A stretch of DNA of 64,000 bases from Phyllobacterium pellucidum (GCF_013327855.1 NZ_JABUMX010000006.1:1-64000); one strand, 5' to 3'; shown: positions 26,455-36,415, counted from the first letter of the stretch. Translations and numbers: made by a program. The notes: a model not told the origin generated them from the letters alone.

Positions 26455-28716
26455 TTGAACCTCGACCATTCGACGGACATTGAAGGCGATACTGAGAGTA
26501 TTTATGTCTCCCGGCTCTGCACGGACATTGCTGTCCTGATCTGGGATCTGCCCGGCGCAATGCGGGCGTCAACCAAATGCGTGCTTGAATCGAAGGAACA
26601 GCCTGTTCCTCTGGTCAGCCTCAATATTCCTCTTGAAACCGGCGGGCACCGCGTCCTTTGGGCCATGCGCACCAAGGACGAACCGATTGGCCTGACGCTT
26701 TCCGCGGGTTCGCTTGGGCCGACAGAACAGACGCTGCTTTATCCGGCGGCCGAGCTGCCGCATCTCGACGTCGATCGGGCGGTTAACAACCTTTCGGCAG
26801 CGGGCCATATCAAGCTGCTCACAAATCTCCTTAGCACCTGGCGCAGCATGTTCCGGCTCTCGCAGAATCAGGTCTTTGCCAGCGTGGTGCGTGAAGTCGC
26901 GCTAGCGCTCGCCCCCGAGCCGCGCAAGGTTCGCGTTTGTGCGCAACCGCTCGAGGGCCAGCATCTGCTTGAGACGGCAATCGATCCCGAACTTGGCGAC
27001 GTTACCTCGATCTATGCGATCGGCTCCAATTCAGTTTCAGCTTTGCCTTCGAAGTTTGTCATCGGCTCCCGCGTCCGCAAGGGCTGGCAACCATGCCACT
27101 TGCTCGTTGAGTCGGCGAAAACACTTCCGCAATCCTTCCATATCATTCTCACCGGCAAGAACGGCGTCGCCATTCGCGAGTTGACGGATCGGGAGGCTGC
27201 CCCCGGCGATTTCCAGAAGTGGTGGAGCAAGAACCAGGCACATCCCGAGCTCCGCGAGTTCCTCGTGCGCCAGCTTGCCCAAATTCCCGCTGCAGGCATT
27301 GCAACGGCGATCGACATGCAGATGCGCATGCCGCTGACAGCCAAGCAGATCGCCAAGTCGCAGACTCATCCCGCCGCTGAGATCGACCTTGCCCTTGCGC
27401 TCAATGGCGGCTTGCTCGTTGGCGGCTGGACGCATGATCCTTCCTCCATGCTTGCAGGTATCGAATATCTGACCGAAGAAGGCCGCATCCTTCCGCTCAA
27501 GCCTAATTTCTACAAGTTCGCAGGCAAGACCGAGGCGCGCGAAGACGGGTTGGGCGCGGATGTCACCGGGTTTGTCGCCTGGGTGCCGCAAACCTCCTCT
27601 GCGGGTCCGGTGCTGCAGCCGCGATTCCAGATGCGGCTGACTTCCGGGGCGACTGCACCGCTTATTCCGCCGCTGCAGCCATTCGAGCCCGCAGCGCAGC
27701 GCAACCGGATCCTGCGCGCCGTTCCGCCGCAGCATGCGCGCAGTGAAGTCTTCGAGAATATCCTGGCACCTGCCCTCACCGAGGTCGAGCGCAAGCTCGG
27801 CAAGACGGTTCGCATCGCCGATACGAAGGAGTTCGGCGTGATGCCGGCTGCCCCCCTCGTTTCGATCGTTGTACCGCTCTACCGTAACCTCGACTTCCTG
27901 CGTTTCCAGCTTTCCGCGATGGCGACCGATCCGTGGCTCGTTGCCAATGCGGAACTCATCTACGTTCTCGATTCGCCCGAAATCCAGGAGGATACGGAGC
28001 ACCTTCTCGGCGGCCTGCATCTGCTCCACGGCCTGCCGATGAAGCTTGCGATCATGAACCGGAATGGCGGATATGCCCGCGCCTGCAATGCCGGCGCTAG
28101 CCTTGCAAGCGGCACCGTGCTCGTCATGCTGAATTCCGACGTCGTGCCAACCGAAGCAGGCTGGCTCGGGCCGCTGGTCGAGCCCTTGCTCGAAGAAAAG
28201 AAGCTCGGCGCCATCGGTCCGAAGCTGCTCTTCGAGGATGGTTCGCTGCAGCACGCCGGGCTCTATTTCGCCCCCGACCGGCGCAATGTCTGGCTCAACC
28301 ACCATTTCCACAAGGGCATGCCCGGCCATTATGCGCCGGCACAGATCGCGCGCACTGTCCCGGCGGTGACGGGCGCCTGTCTTGTCACCCGCAAGGATAT
28401 TTACGATCTCGTCGGCGGATTTACCGAGGACTATATCATCGGTGACTACGAAGACAGCGATCTGTGCATGAAGATCCGCCAGATCGGCTTCCAGATTGCC
28501 TATCAGCCGGCGGTTTCGCTTTACCATTTCGAGCGGCGCTCGATACGCCGCAGCCCGGACTACATGCGCGGGCTGGCCAGCCAGTACAATTCCTGGCTGC
28601 ACACCAAGCGCTGGAACAAAGATATCACCGAATTGATGACGACTTACGTGGACGAGGCTGCGGACGAAACCGTGACCGACTTCGTCGCCGAGAAGTCGAA
28701 AAGGAGTGCAGCTTGA
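26455..28716 (+). CDS. Glycosyltransferase family 2 with long N-terminal region (WgeB/ExpE2-like)
   Basis: 753 residues from a TTG start (26455). No ATG is in frame before residue about 37, so the start is uncertain. Residues about 467-700 are a GT-A glycosyltransferase: PLVSIVVPLYRNLDFLRFQ, the acidic LNSDVVP site (about 560) and GAIGPKLLFEDGSLQHAGL, as in rhamnosyltransferase-like GT2 enzymes. The N-terminal 460 residues include a module LVGGWTHDPSS ... GFVAWVPQ related to segments in two genes downstream. Its stop overlaps the TTG start of the next gene. Confidence 0.85.
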   Translation: MNLDHSTDIEGDTESIYVSRLCTDIAVLIWDLPGAMRASTKCVLESKEQPVPLVSLNIPLETGGHRVLWAMRTKDEPIGLTLSAGSLGPTEQTLLYPAAELPHLDVDRAVNNLSAAGHIKLLTNLLSTWRSMFRLSQNQVFASVVREVALALAPEPRKVRVCAQPLEGQHLLETAIDPELGDVTSIYAIGSNSVSALPSKFVIGSRVRKGWQPCHLLVESAKTLPQSFHIILTGKNGVAIRELTDREAAPGDFQKWWSKNQAHPELREFLVRQLAQIPAAGIATAIDMQMRMPLTAKQIAKSQTHPAAEIDLALALNGGLLVGGWTHDPSSMLAGIEYLTEEGRILPLKPNFYKFAGKTEAREDGLGADVTGFVAWVPQTSSAGPVLQPRFQMRLTSGATAPLIPPLQPFEPAAQRNRILRAVPPQHARSEVFENILAPALTEVERKLGKTVRIADTKEFGVMPAAPLVSIVVPLYRNLDFLRFQLSAMATDPWLVANAELIYVLDSPEIQEDTEHLLGGLHLLHGLPMKLAIMNRNGGYARACNAGASLASGTVLVMLNSDVVPTEAGWLGPLVEPLLEEKKLGAIGPKLLFEDGSLQHAGLYFAPDRRNVWLNHHFHKGMPGHYAPAQIARTVPAVTGACLVTRKDIYDLVGGFTEDYIIGDYEDSDLCMKIRQIGFQIAYQPAVSLYHFERRSIRRSPDYMRGLASQYNSWLHTKRWNKDITELMTTYVDEAADETVTDFVAEKSKRSAA

Positions 28717-29558
28717 ACGAGGTAATCGCACTGAAGCAGGCTCTGGCCGAGCGTCACCTCCCCTTCCACGAAGATCATGTCCGCTGGTTGACGGATGCCG
28801 TGTTGCGCAACCGCTTCCTGCCGCGCCCTGACCCTGACAGCATCTTTGTCGGCGATGGCGATTTCCAGGCTGTGGGCGCCGAGTTTCTTGGCCATTTCAT
28901 TCGCATGGGCGGCCTACAGCCGCAAAGCCGCGTTCTCGACATCGGCTGCGGCATCGGCCGCATGGCGGTCCCGCTCACGCAATATCTTGACGGCGATAAT
29001 GGAAGCTATTGCGGCATGGACCCCGTTGCCGGGGGCATCAACTGGTGCCAGCGGATGGTCAGCCCCGCCTACCCGAACTTCGAGTTCCGTCAGGTCGATA
29101 TCGCCCACTCGCTCTATAATCCCAAGGGCGAGATCAACGGTCTTGAACTGAAGCTGCCTTACGACAGCCGCAAGTTCGATTTCATCATCATGACTTCGGT
29201 CGTCACCCATCTGCCCGACGAAGAAGTCACCGCCTATCTCCGCGAAGTCGAACGCGTGCTGGCTCCTGGCGGGCGCGTTTTCATGACTGCATTCGTGGTC
29301 GATCAGTCGGCGCAAGAAAACAGATCAAAGAAGCGTGACGCGCGTCTGGGGTTCCAGCGCTATGACGAAGGTCCATGCTGGTTCGTGCCGGAAATGCCGC
29401 CGCTTGCGGCGGTTGGCTTCGATGATGGCTTCCTTGATCGCGCATTGACCCGCGCCGGGCTTTCGATCGTTACGAAATCGCTTGGTCATTGGCGCGGCGT
29501 GCCCGCCGATCACTACCAGGACGTCTTCATCGCAGAATACAGGGAGGACGGCCGATGA
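28713..29558 (+). CDS. Class I SAM-dependent methyltransferase (WgeC position)
   Basis: 281 residues from a TTG overlapping the previous stop (TTGA), with AAGGAG 6 nt upstream. Rossmann SAM-binding motif VLDIGCGIGRMAVPL near residue 74, then YCGMDPVAGGI and the post-motif II region KFDFIIMTSVVTHLPDEEV. It probably methylates a sugar during polymer assembly. A longer open frame from 28464 runs through the preceding gene and is rejected. Confidence 0.85.
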   Translation: MNEVIALKQALAERHLPFHEDHVRWLTDAVLRNRFLPRPDPDSIFVGDGDFQAVGAEFLGHFIRMGGLQPQSRVLDIGCGIGRMAVPLTQYLDGDNGSYCGMDPVAGGINWCQRMVSPAYPNFEFRQVDIAHSLYNPKGEINGLELKLPYDSRKFDFIIMTSVVTHLPDEEVTAYLREVERVLAPGGRVFMTAFVVDQSAQENRSKKRDARLGFQRYDEGPCWFVPEMPPLAAVGFDDGFLDRALTRAGLSIVTKSLGHWRGVPADHYQDVFIAEYREDGR

Positions 29559-30811
29559 CGCGCGTTCTCGTTGCTGCCCACAACCATCCGGCCCTTCATC
29601 CGGGAGGGACCGAAATCTTTGCACACGATCTTTTTCGCGCCTACCAGAGGGCGGGCTGCGAGGCCCTGTTTCTCGGCGCCACCAACCAGATCCATCGTCA
29701 GGAGCGCCCGGGCACGAGCTTCCAGAGCATCGGCTCGAGTGGCGACGAGGTCCTGTTGTGGTCCGGCCATTTCGACCGGTTCTTCATGAGTCAGATCGAC
29801 CTTTACGGCGTCGTTCCGGATATTGTTGAACTCTTGCAGGATTTCCGCCCCGATATCGTGCACCTGCATCACCTGTTGCTGCTCGGCGCAGAATTTCCGC
29901 ACATCGTCCGCCGTACGCTGCCGGACTGCCGGATCGTCATGACCCTGCATGACTACTATCCGATCTGCCACCACGACGGTCTGATGGTCCGAACGAAGGA
30001 AAAGGAACTCTGCTACGGCGCAAGCCCCGACCGTTGCCATGCCTGTTTCAAGGATATTCCGCTTGATAAGTTCGTCCTGCGCGAGCGCCATCTGAAATCG
30101 CTCCTGAGCGTTGTCGATGGCTACGTCGCTCCGAGCGCCTTCCTCAGGCAGCGCTATGTCGAGTGGGGCCTGCCGGAAGAGAGGATCAGCCTTATTCCGA
30201 ACGGCCAGCCCGAACGCCCGGCTCCGGCGCAGACTGACGCGCCTGCACGTCGCAAGCCGGTATTTGGATATTTCGGCAATCTGAACCCATGGAAGGGCGG
30301 CACGGTCCTGCTCGAAGCGGCCAAGCGGCTCATTGCCGAAGGTCTCGATTTCGAGGTGCGGGTTCACGGCGCCGCTCCCTTCCAGAGCGAACATTTCGTC
30401 GAGTCGATCGACAAGCTGTTCGCCGAAACCGCGCCGGTGGTGCAACGGCGGGGAGCCTACCGCCGCGACGACATTGCTGGCCTGATCCGTTCCGTGGATT
30501 GCATGGTCATGCCGTCGATCTGGTGGGAAAATGCGCCCCTGGTCATCCAGGAAGCCCAAGGCCAGAACTGCCCTGTCATTACCAGTAATATTGGCGGCAT
30601 GGCCGAGATGATCGAGAACGGCGTCAACGGCCTGACTGTTCCGCCGAATGACCCGACGGCGCTGGCCGCCGCCATGCGGCGCATCGTGGAGGACCCGGAT
30701 CTGCGCGAGATCCTGAGCCATGGGGCGCGTCACCCCGAAACCATAGACACGACAGCACTTCGCTATCTCGCACTCATCGAGAGCCTGCGTCCTGCGCGTG
30801 TCGCAGCCTAG
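29555..30811 (+). CDS. Glycosyltransferase family 4 (WgeD/ExpE4-like)
   Basis: 418 residues, starting at an ATG that overlaps the methyltransferase stop (ATGA). GT-B fold: N-terminal HPGGTEIFAHDL and IVHLHHLLLLG, C-terminal FGYFGNLNPWKGG and SIWWENAPLVIQEAQ. It carries four cysteines, C138, C153, C161 and C164, with the same spacing as the paralogue at 33.9-35.2 kb; a metal-binding insertion is likely. Five genes from 26455 to 33853 run head to tail. Confidence 0.88.
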   Translation: MTRVLVAAHNHPALHPGGTEIFAHDLFRAYQRAGCEALFLGATNQIHRQERPGTSFQSIGSSGDEVLLWSGHFDRFFMSQIDLYGVVPDIVELLQDFRPDIVHLHHLLLLGAEFPHIVRRTLPDCRIVMTLHDYYPICHHDGLMVRTKEKELCYGASPDRCHACFKDIPLDKFVLRERHLKSLLSVVDGYVAPSAFLRQRYVEWGLPEERISLIPNGQPERPAPAQTDAPARRKPVFGYFGNLNPWKGGTVLLEAAKRLIAEGLDFEVRVHGAAPFQSEHFVESIDKLFAETAPVVQRRGAYRRDDIAGLIRSVDCMVMPSIWWENAPLVIQEAQGQNCPVITSNIGGMAEMIENGVNGLTVPPNDPTALAAAMRRIVEDPDLREILSHGARHPETIDTTALRYLALIESLRPARVAA

Positions 30812-30822
30812 AGGAGTACACC

Positions 30823-31599
30823 ATGTCCATCGTGACAAAAGTGGCGCCGCAGGCTCCAGCGCAAGCTCAAGCCGCGCCAAGCGCCACGCCTGAACAGGAT
30901 AATAGCCAGCAGGGCATCAAGGGCCGTGTCGACGCAATCGACAACAGCAGGCTCTTTGGCTGGGCCTTCGATCCGGCAACGCCCGCCAATCGCCTGACCA
31001 TCCGCGTGCTTTTGGACGGCAAACCGATCGCCGAGGCCGTCGCCGACCGCGACCGGCCGGACTTGAAGCGCAACGGCATCGGCGATGGCCTTCACGCCTT
31101 CGACGTGATGTTGCCGGAATTCGCGGTACGGCGCGCCGGCGAACTTAGCGTTGTCGCCCTTACGACTGCCGGCAAGCAGCATCCGCTGCGCGTGCCGCGC
31201 CCCGATGAACAGGCCGCGGAAGCGTTGATTGCGGCGCCGATGGCACGGATCCTCGACAAGCTCGACGTGCTGATGGCATCGCAGCGCCAGCTTCAGGTCA
31301 ACCAGCGCTCGATCCAGCGCCACGCGACGACGGTCATCGACGGTGCCGGTAACAGCCCGACGGTCGATCTCGTTGATATCAGCGGTTCAATTGAGACGCT
31401 GCGCGGCGATATCAACCAGCGCCTGACCGAACTCGACGTTCACCTCATGCGTATGGACGGTGTGGTTGCTGGCCTCGAGACTCGCATCGAGTCGCTGCAG
31501 AAGCGTTCGGGCGGCGAGGCCAAACCGTTGCTTCTGCTGCTGTTCACTCTGGTTGGCATCGCGGCCGGCGCCGCCGTCGCGATGTTCGCCTTTTCTTGA
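30823..31599 (+). CDS. Membrane-anchored protein with carbohydrate-associated module (WgeE position)
   Basis: 258 residues. Pro/Ala-rich start, then residues about 32-100 form a module (GRVDAIDNSRLFGWAFDP ... GDGLHAFDVMLPE) often found beside glycosyltransferase domains. A helical middle section follows (LDKLDVLMASQRQLQ, probable coiled coil), and one C-terminal membrane helix (LLLLLFTLVGIAAGAAVAMF). It could anchor or scaffold the polymer assembly enzymes. Function unknown; the order matches expE5. Confidence 0.6.
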   Translation: MSIVTKVAPQAPAQAQAAPSATPEQDNSQQGIKGRVDAIDNSRLFGWAFDPATPANRLTIRVLLDGKPIAEAVADRDRPDLKRNGIGDGLHAFDVMLPEFAVRRAGELSVVALTTAGKQHPLRVPRPDEQAAEALIAAPMARILDKLDVLMASQRQLQVNQRSIQRHATTVIDGAGNSPTVDLVDISGSIETLRGDINQRLTELDVHLMRMDGVVAGLETRIESLQKRSGGEAKPLLLLLFTLVGIAAGAAVAMFAFS

Positions 31600-31615
31600 G
31601 ATCATGGAGTAGCAA

Positions 31616-33853
31616 GTGCTTCCCGACGAAAAAGAACATACGCCGGCGTCCCGATCCGGCAAAGCGCCCGAACGTCACCCGATGGTGATGGAAGGCGAGA
31701 TGGTGGTCGGATGCCCTATTGATGACACGCTCATTCTCGTTCTCGGCATTGGTGGTCTGACCTCCGAACAGGTCACGGTATTCCTGAACGGTGATCCGGC
31801 GATGAGCCTGAAAGTGCCGCTTGTCAGCTGGCACCTGAAGGAGCCCTCGCCTGCCGGTACCCATGGCTTCGTCGCCATCGTGCCGACGAATATCCTACGC
31901 CGCCGATCGCTGAAGACCGTGCTCTTCCAGCACAAGGCGCAGGCGACACGCTATGCCTTCGCAGGGCGCGCCGCCGCCATCGGCGACCTCGTCGCCATGG
32001 TGACCGACCTTGCGGGCGCTGATCTGCCCGTCGTTATCGACGGCCTTGTGGAAGGCCTCATATCCGGCCCGATTGGCCGCAAGAAACTTTCGGCGATCAC
32101 CGCGCTGCTGCAGGCAGGCGCGCGCTCGGATGGCTGTGTCGAACTTATCGGCGGCAGCGATGAAGGTGAAATCTTCGTCCAGGGATGGGCGCAGGACCTT
32201 ACGCCTTCGGTGACCCGTCTCCTGATCAGCGGCAAAACCCCTTCGATCGCCGAATGCTCGATCAGTGTTTTCGCCCGCCCGGATCTTCAGGACCAGGCAT
32301 CGGGATTTGCGGGTCTGCTCCTTGCCAGCGAAGCGGTCGAGCCGAATGATATCGAGCGGTTGCTGTTCCGCGGACGTCGCGGATGGCGCTTCACCGAAGT
32401 TTATGACCGCCGTGTCATCGCCGGCAACCGCGAGACGCCCGGCCACGTCCGGGCAATCCTGCCGCGTGTTCGCAGTTCGACGGAGATCCTCCTGCGTATG
32501 CGCTCCGCCGCCAACCGCTTTGACGGCGCCGAGACGGTTTCGAGCCTGCCATTTCCCGTGCGCATGGGCATCGACAATGCCTACCGCGTTGAGGGAAGCG
32601 GCCTTTTGATCGCGGGCTGGCTGCTTGATCCTGACAGTCACGTCGAAGCCGTCAAGTTGCGGCGGCATCGCGGCGAAGCGCAGCTCGACGGCAACTGGAC
32701 GCGCATCGACCGACCTGACGTTACGCGCGGCTTCGACAACCAGCCGCCGTTCAATGCAGGCCTCAACCCGAACCGGCATGCGCACGGCTTTGTTGCATTT
32801 GCACCGGAGCTCGAGGGCGACAGCACGGCGCCGTTCTATCTCGAACTCACCTTGAGCGATACGCGCCGTGCCTTCATGCCGCTGACGCCGACCCGCATCA
32901 CCTCGCGCGATGCCGTTGTCCGGCAGATCCGTGCTATCGATCCAAATGCCTGGGCGCTGCGTCATATCGTCGATCAGCAGCTCGTACCTCTGCTGCGCGT
33001 CGTCAGCCGCCCGGCACCCGAAATCTTCGGTGTTGTCGATGTCGGCGCCTTCGAGGAAGCCGAAGGACCGGCCATTGTCATCGGCGTCGACGAACGCGTT
33101 GAGGAAATCGCACCGCTCCTGACGCTTCTTGCGCTCGACCCTGAAACGCGCCGCGCGCCCATCGTTATTGCCGCTGCAGCGGAACTGATCGACCGTATCG
33201 GCGTCCATGTGCGCCGGCTGGCCAATTTCTACGGCTTGCGCCTGCGGCTCGTATCGGCGAGCGGTTCGGAAGACCTTTACGATGCGCTCGAAGTCGGCGC
33301 ACGCGCCGTTTCCACCGAGACCGTGGTGTTCCTCGCCGCGTCGCTGTTGCCGCGCAACAATGGCTGGTTCCACAAGCTGCTTGCGGCCTATCATGACCGC
33401 GAGGCCTGCGTGCTGTCACCGACCCTTGCCTATGAGGATGATTCCATCCGCTGGGCAGGCACATGGGTTGCCGGCTCACAGTCCGACCGGGCGCTCATCA
33501 GCCGCTATGCCGGCTACCCGATCGATGCCGTCACCGGCATGGGTACGACGGAAGTAGCCACGGCCACCTTCGAATGCTGCGTTCTGCCGAGGGACGCTCT
33601 TTTTTCCGTGGGTGGCTTCACCCGCGGCTATCTCGGCACGCATGAGAAGGGCCTCGATCTCGGCCTCAAACTCAAGCAGTCCGGCCTCAGGTCCTATTGG
33701 CTGCCTTCGGCGCAGATGCTCGGAACGGACGACATATCCGTCTCCGACAAGGCTTCGACGATTGCCTTGATCGAGCGCATCGACCGCCAGGTATTCGATT
33801 CCCGTTGGGCTAAGATTCTAACGAAAGATGGCATGCCATCGGAGGTCAAATAG
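31616..33853 (+). CDS. Large GT2-like protein, probably catalytically altered (WgeF position)
   Basis: 745 residues from a GTG with GGAG upstream. Two modules like those of its neighbours can be seen (EIFVQGWAQD about 183; LLIAGWLLDPDSHVEA ... HGFVAFAPE about 330-400). The C-terminal 280 residues resemble a GT2 fold (IVIGVDERVEEIAPLLTLLAL, ACVLSPTLAYEDDSIRWAG, FSVGGFTRGYLGTHEKGLDLGLKLKQ) but lack a clear DxD: VVFLAASLLP stands where the sibling has VLVMLNSDVVP. It may be a non-catalytic partner. Order matches expE6. Confidence 0.6.
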   Translation: MLPDEKEHTPASRSGKAPERHPMVMEGEMVVGCPIDDTLILVLGIGGLTSEQVTVFLNGDPAMSLKVPLVSWHLKEPSPAGTHGFVAIVPTNILRRRSLKTVLFQHKAQATRYAFAGRAAAIGDLVAMVTDLAGADLPVVIDGLVEGLISGPIGRKKLSAITALLQAGARSDGCVELIGGSDEGEIFVQGWAQDLTPSVTRLLISGKTPSIAECSISVFARPDLQDQASGFAGLLLASEAVEPNDIERLLFRGRRGWRFTEVYDRRVIAGNRETPGHVRAILPRVRSSTEILLRMRSAANRFDGAETVSSLPFPVRMGIDNAYRVEGSGLLIAGWLLDPDSHVEAVKLRRHRGEAQLDGNWTRIDRPDVTRGFDNQPPFNAGLNPNRHAHGFVAFAPELEGDSTAPFYLELTLSDTRRAFMPLTPTRITSRDAVVRQIRAIDPNAWALRHIVDQQLVPLLRVVSRPAPEIFGVVDVGAFEEAEGPAIVIGVDERVEEIAPLLTLLALDPETRRAPIVIAAAAELIDRIGVHVRRLANFYGLRLRLVSASGSEDLYDALEVGARAVSTETVVFLAASLLPRNNGWFHKLLAAYHDREACVLSPTLAYEDDSIRWAGTWVAGSQSDRALISRYAGYPIDAVTGMGTTEVATATFECCVLPRDALFSVGGFTRGYLGTHEKGLDLGLKLKQSGLRSYWLPSAQMLGTDDISVSDKASTIALIERIDRQVFDSRWAKILTKDGMPSEVK

Positions 33854-35182
33854 ATGACTGAACAACTTCGGGTACTCGTGGTCTCGCACGCACACCCGAG
33901 CATTTCCCTGGGTGGCGCAGAAATCGCCTCCTATAATCTTCACAAGGGTCTGAATACGCTCCCGGGCGTCCAGTCCGTCTATCTCGCGCGCGCCGGCCAT
34001 CCGATCCCGCGCCATGGAACGACGGCCTTGATGAGCTTGCGGCGCAGCAGCGACGAGATCCTGTTTCACGCGGACGAGTACGATCACTTCTATCTTTCCA
34101 ACAACAATACGGACGAGATTCGCCGCGATCTCCTGCGCTTCGTTGGCGACCTCAATCCCCATGTGGTGCACTTCCACCATGTCCTTGGTCTTGGACTTGA
34201 GGCGCTTTACGCAATTCGCGAGGCGCTGCCCGATACGGCGATCCTCGTCACGTTCCATGAGTTCCTGTCGATCTGCCACAATCACGGGCAGATGGTGAAG
34301 GCGGGATCGGCCAAGCTTTGCAACGAGGCCTCCCCCATTGATTGCCACGGCTGCTTCCCCGACATTCCGCCGGCGCGCTTCCTCAAGCGTGAGCGCTTCG
34401 TCCGCGGCATGCTCGAACTCGCCGACGGGTTCGTTTCCCCAAGCATGTTCCTTGCGCGCAAATATGCCGAATGGGGCCTTGATCCCGAAAAACTCAGCGT
34501 GATCGAAAACGGCATCTTCATTGATGGTGTTACGCCGCCACGCGAACTGACCGGACCAAAGCCCCGGCGCGGCCGCTTCGCCTATTTCGGCCAGATGACG
34601 CCGTTCAAGGGCGTCGATGTGCTGATCGACGCGGTCTCGCGTGTTCCTGAAGATGTCTGGGGCGAGGATTCGCGCCTGATGATTTTCGGCGGCAATCTCG
34701 AAAAGCAGCCGCGCGACTTCCAGGATCGCATGGAAAAGCTCATCGAGGACGCAGGATCGCGCGTGCGTTTCTACGGTGCCTACCAGAATTCAGAAATGCC
34801 GCGCCTAATGCAGTCGGTCGACTGGGTGGTCATGCCTTCCGTGTGGTGGGAAAACTCCCCCATCGTCATTCAGGAGGCGCTCCATCATCGCCGGCCGATC
34901 ATCTGCTCCAATATCGGCGGCATGGCCGAAAAGGTCCGCGACGGCGAGGATGGTCTGCATTTCCGCGTCCGCAGCGCCGAAGACCTTGCCGACCGCTTCA
35001 CCGAGGTTCTCAGCGACCAGACGATCTGGGAGCGCCTGCACCAAACTATCCGCCAACCGACCAACCACATTGAGTGTGCCGAGGCGCACCTGGAACTCTA
35101 TGAACGACTACTGAAATCGACACGCAACCAACCGATAAATGTCACGACAAATGCGGACATCGTTCTCTCGCAAGCGAGTTGA
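33854..35182 (+). CDS. Glycosyltransferase family 4 (WgeG/ExpE7-like)
   Basis: 442 residues. GT-B enzyme with LGGAEIASYNLHKGL, HVVHFHHVLGLG, GRFAYFGQMTPFKGVD and SVWWENSPIVIQEALHHRRPII. It is a clear paralogue of the GT4 at 29.6-30.8 kb, including four cysteines C141, C156, C164 and C167 with identical spacing. It starts directly after the preceding stop, so is co-translated. Likely adds a later sugar of the repeat unit. Confidence 0.88.
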   Translation: MTEQLRVLVVSHAHPSISLGGAEIASYNLHKGLNTLPGVQSVYLARAGHPIPRHGTTALMSLRRSSDEILFHADEYDHFYLSNNNTDEIRRDLLRFVGDLNPHVVHFHHVLGLGLEALYAIREALPDTAILVTFHEFLSICHNHGQMVKAGSAKLCNEASPIDCHGCFPDIPPARFLKRERFVRGMLELADGFVSPSMFLARKYAEWGLDPEKLSVIENGIFIDGVTPPRELTGPKPRRGRFAYFGQMTPFKGVDVLIDAVSRVPEDVWGEDSRLMIFGGNLEKQPRDFQDRMEKLIEDAGSRVRFYGAYQNSEMPRLMQSVDWVVMPSVWWENSPIVIQEALHHRRPIICSNIGGMAEKVRDGEDGLHFRVRSAEDLADRFTEVLSDQTIWERLHQTIRQPTNHIECAEAHLELYERLLKSTRNQPINVTTNADIVLSQAS

Positions 35183-35227
35183 CGCTGAAACACCGTTAAG
35201 TCCGAAAGCCAAACGGAGGTAATTTCT

Positions 35228-36415
35228 ATGGCACGCGTACTCGTAATGATCCCCTCAGGCGAAGTGTACGATCACGACAGTGTTCGCTGGTACAACTACA
35301 AGGATGTTCAGCGCAGCATCAACCACTATCACAATATTGGCGATGCTTTCGTATTCGACTCGTCGCTTAAGCTGATGAATTACGACAAGCTCGGCGTACT
35401 GCCGATTGCTGAACCCAAGATGGAAGACATCGACCGCCTTCGGGAGGAATATGACTACGTCTTCCTGCGCGGCTCCAACTACGTCCATCAGTCGATGGGC
35501 TGGAGCCAGACCATCCCGGTTCTGAAGCGTCTCGGCCTGCCGGTCATCGCCTTCGGCATCGGCGCGCAGGCTCCGGTCAAGGGCAAGCTCGAGCTTTCCG
35601 AGGAAACCAAGACCGTCCTCCACATGATGGCCGATTCCACCGCGTCTATCGGCGTGCGCGGCGCCTATTCGGCGCAGGTGCTCTGGGACATCGGAATCCG
35701 CAATGTTCGCATCGTCGGCTGCCCCACGGCGTTCCGCCGCAACGATCCCGAAATGCGCATCAAGTTGCCGGCGCTCGATGATGTCCAGAACATCGGCATC
35801 ACCATGCGCCGCGAAGTGTCGCCGACCTATGCGCAGGATATCAAGCGCTACCTGACGTTCCATCGTGACCTCGTCAAGGAACTTGCCGGACGCTTCGACG
35901 CTGTGCTGATGTCGCAGGGCGAAGTCGAGGAAAAGAAGCTCGTCTTCGGCACGGAAGAGCAGAAAGAGGAAGCCATCGCAGCGTTGAAGGCCAACAAGTG
36001 GGTCTCTGACTGGTTCCTCGACGAGACTGTCGAAAAACTCTATCGCGAGCGCATGTTCTATTCGGACGTGGTTGCCGACTATGAGGATCTCGTTCAGTCG
36101 AAGGATCTCGTGCTCGGCTACCGCCTGCACGGCAACCTGATGGCCTTGTCGAACGGCACCCCGTCGATCTACTTCACCTATGACAGCCGTACGGTTGAGT
36201 TCGCCGAGACCTACCAGATTCCAAGCTTCGACGTCTTCAGCAACAAGGAATTCAAGCTCGAGGACTATTGGGATCAGTCGCTCTTCGACAAGTACAATCG
36301 CGCCTGGTACCAGACCTATGGTGAAATGCATCGCTTCCTCACCGAAAACGGTGTCGACCACAAGATGACCGACACGAGCAAGCGCATTAAAGAACCTGTC
36401 CGCAAGGTTGCCTGA
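35228..36415 (+). CDS. Polysaccharide pyruvyltransferase-family protein
   Basis: 395 residues. The C-terminal GYRLHGNLMALSNGTPSIYF and central GIRNVRIVGCPTAF and GVRGAYSAQVL are the conserved blocks of the polysaccharide pyruvyltransferase (PS_pyruv_trans) family, which adds pyruvate ketals or, in some members, does related sugar transfer. Galactoglucan is pyruvylated in Sinorhizobium, so pyruvylation is plausible. AAACGGAGG precedes the ATG. The stop shares one base with the next start (TGATG). Confidence 0.8.
   Translation: MARVLVMIPSGEVYDHDSVRWYNYKDVQRSINHYHNIGDAFVFDSSLKLMNYDKLGVLPIAEPKMEDIDRLREEYDYVFLRGSNYVHQSMGWSQTIPVLKRLGLPVIAFGIGAQAPVKGKLELSEETKTVLHMMADSTASIGVRGAYSAQVLWDIGIRNVRIVGCPTAFRRNDPEMRIKLPALDDVQNIGITMRREVSPTYAQDIKRYLTFHRDLVKELAGRFDAVLMSQGEVEEKKLVFGTEEQKEEAIAALKANKWVSDWFLDETVEKLYRERMFYSDVVADYEDLVQSKDLVLGYRLHGNLMALSNGTPSIYFTYDSRTVEFAETYQIPSFDVFSNKEFKLEDYWDQSLFDKYNRAWYQTYGEMHRFLTENGVDHKMTDTSKRIKEPVRKVA

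Noticed and set aside
31895..33394. Long minus-strand open frame of 499 codons
   Set aside because: It is antisense to the large GT2-like protein, a common shadow in GC-rich genes, with no family features.
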